DNA of 6,285 nucleotides, from the NCBI GenBank assembly GCA_964571215.1, contig CAZMZZ010000055.1, forward strand, positions 1 to 6,285, in the 5' to 3' direction. Below are positions 5,873-6,285 of this stretch, piece after piece. A model generated the notes under the pieces. That model saw only the letters and a list, made by a program, of their open reading frames with translations, was not told where the DNA came from and made no database searches. Source of the DNA: CAJWPI01 sp964571215 (GTDB lineage Bacteria; Pseudomonadota; Gammaproteobacteria; Magnimaribacterales; Magnimaribacteraceae). Within the stretch, counting starts at the first letter, position 1, and each line of letters begins with the position of its first letter. A program made the position numbers and the translations under genes.

Positions 5873-6285
5873 TGCTTAATTCTGGTAGCTGTAGCAGTAG
5901 CTGTAGCAGTTGAAGTGCTCGAAGGAGTTCCGGGAATAGTTGTCGTTACAATGTACTCTTCAACTACATCGTATTCCTCTACTACATCATATTCTTCAAC
6001 TACATCATATGTTTCAACTACATCATATACTTCTTCAACATTATATGTTTCTTCAACATTATATGTTTCTTCAACTTCATATACTTCTTCAACATTATAT
6101 GTTTCTTCAACATTATATGTTTCTACATCATAATAAATATCTTCCCCTCCGGCTGTTGTTCCTATGGTTGAACCAGCGCCCTGTCCATTTGAAGAAGTTG
6201 TAGTAGCAAGAGTTGTTCTCGTTGCAGTAGCTCCCGTAGCTCTCGTTGCAGTAGCTCCCGTAGCTCTAGTTGCAGTAGCTCGCGT
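5869..6285 (-). CDS. Thr/Ala-rich protein with acidic YNVEE-type hexapeptide repeats (3' part; start beyond right edge)
   Basis: The minus strand is open from the right edge to TAA at 5869-5871, 138 codons with no stop and no start in view, so the N-terminus is missing. In the order of the protein (residues counted from the edge): an Ala/Thr/Arg/Gly-rich part with RATGATAT octads (1-31), a linker rich in Gly, Ser and Thr (32-49), nine hexapeptides of pattern [TVE]-Y-[NDE]-V-[EV]-E such as TYNVEE and EYDVVE (56-109), then a Pro/Ser/Thr stretch and an Ala-Thr tail ending TATRIKQ. It has no Cys, no Trp and no membrane segment in view. It is convergent with the YjbF-like gene and shares its terminator. 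The Thr-rich composition and place beside YjbF/YjbH genes recall the small GfcA/YjbE proteins of such loci, but the acidic hexad array is not something I know from them. The frame is supported by openness through both repeat and unique sequence and by its stop falling at the terminator. Function is unknown; a secreted or surface protein is a guess. Confidence 0.72.
   Translation of the reverse strand, partial: TRATATRATGATATRATGATATRTTLATTTSSNGQGAGSTIGTTAGGEDIYYDVETYNVEETYNVEEVYEVEETYNVEETYNVEEVYDVVETYDVVEEYDVVEEYDVVEEYIVTTTIPGTPSSTSTATATATATRIKQ
5886..5909 (-). repeat. 12-bp tandem duplication coding for the Ala-Thr tail
   Basis: TAGCTGTAGCAG occurs twice in direct tandem (5886-5897 and 5898-5909). 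On the minus strand it codes for the alternating Ala-Thr tail just before the C-terminal RIKQ. It shares short words (GTAGC, GCAGTAGCT) with the 24-bp array, so the two ends of the protein are related in composition. Confidence 0.85.
5959..6120 (-). repeat. 18-bp tandem repeat, nine units, coding for acidic hexapeptides
   Basis: Nine 18-bp units run end to end (162 bp) and code on the minus strand for TYNVEE, TYNVEE, VYEVEE, TYNVEE, TYNVEE, VYDVVE, TYDVVE, EYDVVE, EYDVVE, with a partial EYIV after them and a related YYDVE before them. A 54-bp higher-order period is visible: 6077-6120 and 6023-6066 are identical over 44 bp. The unit length is a multiple of three, so gain or loss of units would keep the frame. 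The units nearest the 3' end have diverged in sequence, replacing the inner Glu by Val. Confidence 0.95.
6217..6285 (-). repeat. 24-bp tandem repeat coding for Ala/Thr octads, running off the right edge
   Basis: Units at 6217-6240 and 6241-6264 are identical over all 24 bp. A third unit (6265-6285) is cut by the edge and differs at two positions. On the minus strand each unit gives an eight-residue Ala/Thr/Gly/Arg period of RATGATAT type. The array clearly continues beyond the window, so its full copy number is unknown. Confidence 0.93.

Noticed and set aside
5915..6203. Two overlapping plus-strand open frames in the repeat region (5915-6133 and 5940-6203)
   Set aside because: They are read-outs of the 18-bp repeat in the wrong strand; a stop-free repeat gives open frames in several phases. 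They have no ribosome site and Ser/Thr- or Leu/His-only products. The minus frame stays open across both repeat and unique sequence and stops at the terminator.
5959..6285. Possible CRISPR array or iteron-type origin because of the tandem repeats
   Set aside because: The units abut directly with no unique spacers, all periods are multiples of three, and the variation follows codons. This is a coding repeat.

Overview
The window is a strongly A+T-rich, densely packed piece of chromosome, most likely from a gammaproteobacterium. The NAD kinase closely follows my recollection of the enterobacterial protein along its length, including the LGWS-type C-terminus. It is followed by a Gfc/Yjb-type polysaccharide-export cassette, a system best known in Gammaproteobacteria. 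The low G+C, short gaps and small overlaps would suit a streamlined marine lineage, but that is inference. I see no mobile element, tRNA, rRNA or CRISPR array.

Layout: (1) 1-248, the C-terminal end of a YhhQ-family queuosine-precursor transporter, cut by the left edge. (2) 242-1129, NAD kinase, overlapping the transporter by 7 nt. (3) A 62-nt gap. (4) 1192-5848, a tight three-gene, same-strand set: a large periplasmic SLBB/polysaccharide-export protein (GfcE/Wza-related), a YjbH/GfcD outer-membrane barrel protein, and a YjbF/GfcB lipoprotein, with gaps of only 8 and 5 nt. (5) A near-perfect palindrome at 5845-5872 that looks like a two-way terminator and holds the stop codons of both converging genes. 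(6) 5869-6285 on the minus strand, the 3' part of a gene for an unusual low-complexity protein. It has an Ala/Thr-rich region built on a 24-bp repeat, a short Gly/Ser/Thr linker, nine acidic Tyr-Val-Glu hexapeptides built on an 18-bp repeat, and an Ala-Thr tail. Its start lies beyond the right edge.

How the genes may work together: in Gfc/Yjb systems the SLBB protein, YjbH barrel and YjbF lipoprotein act in the cell envelope to export or assemble an exopolysaccharide or group 4 capsule. The set here has no separate GfcC/YjbG; the extra SLBB (beta-grasp) domains of the 597-residue export protein could cover that role. The convergent Thr-rich repeat protein recalls the small Thr-rich GfcA/YjbE proteins of these loci in composition, but it carries an acidic hexapeptide array that I do not recognise. 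It is the most novel item in the window. Glycosyltransferases and the tyrosine kinase/phosphatase pair are not in view.
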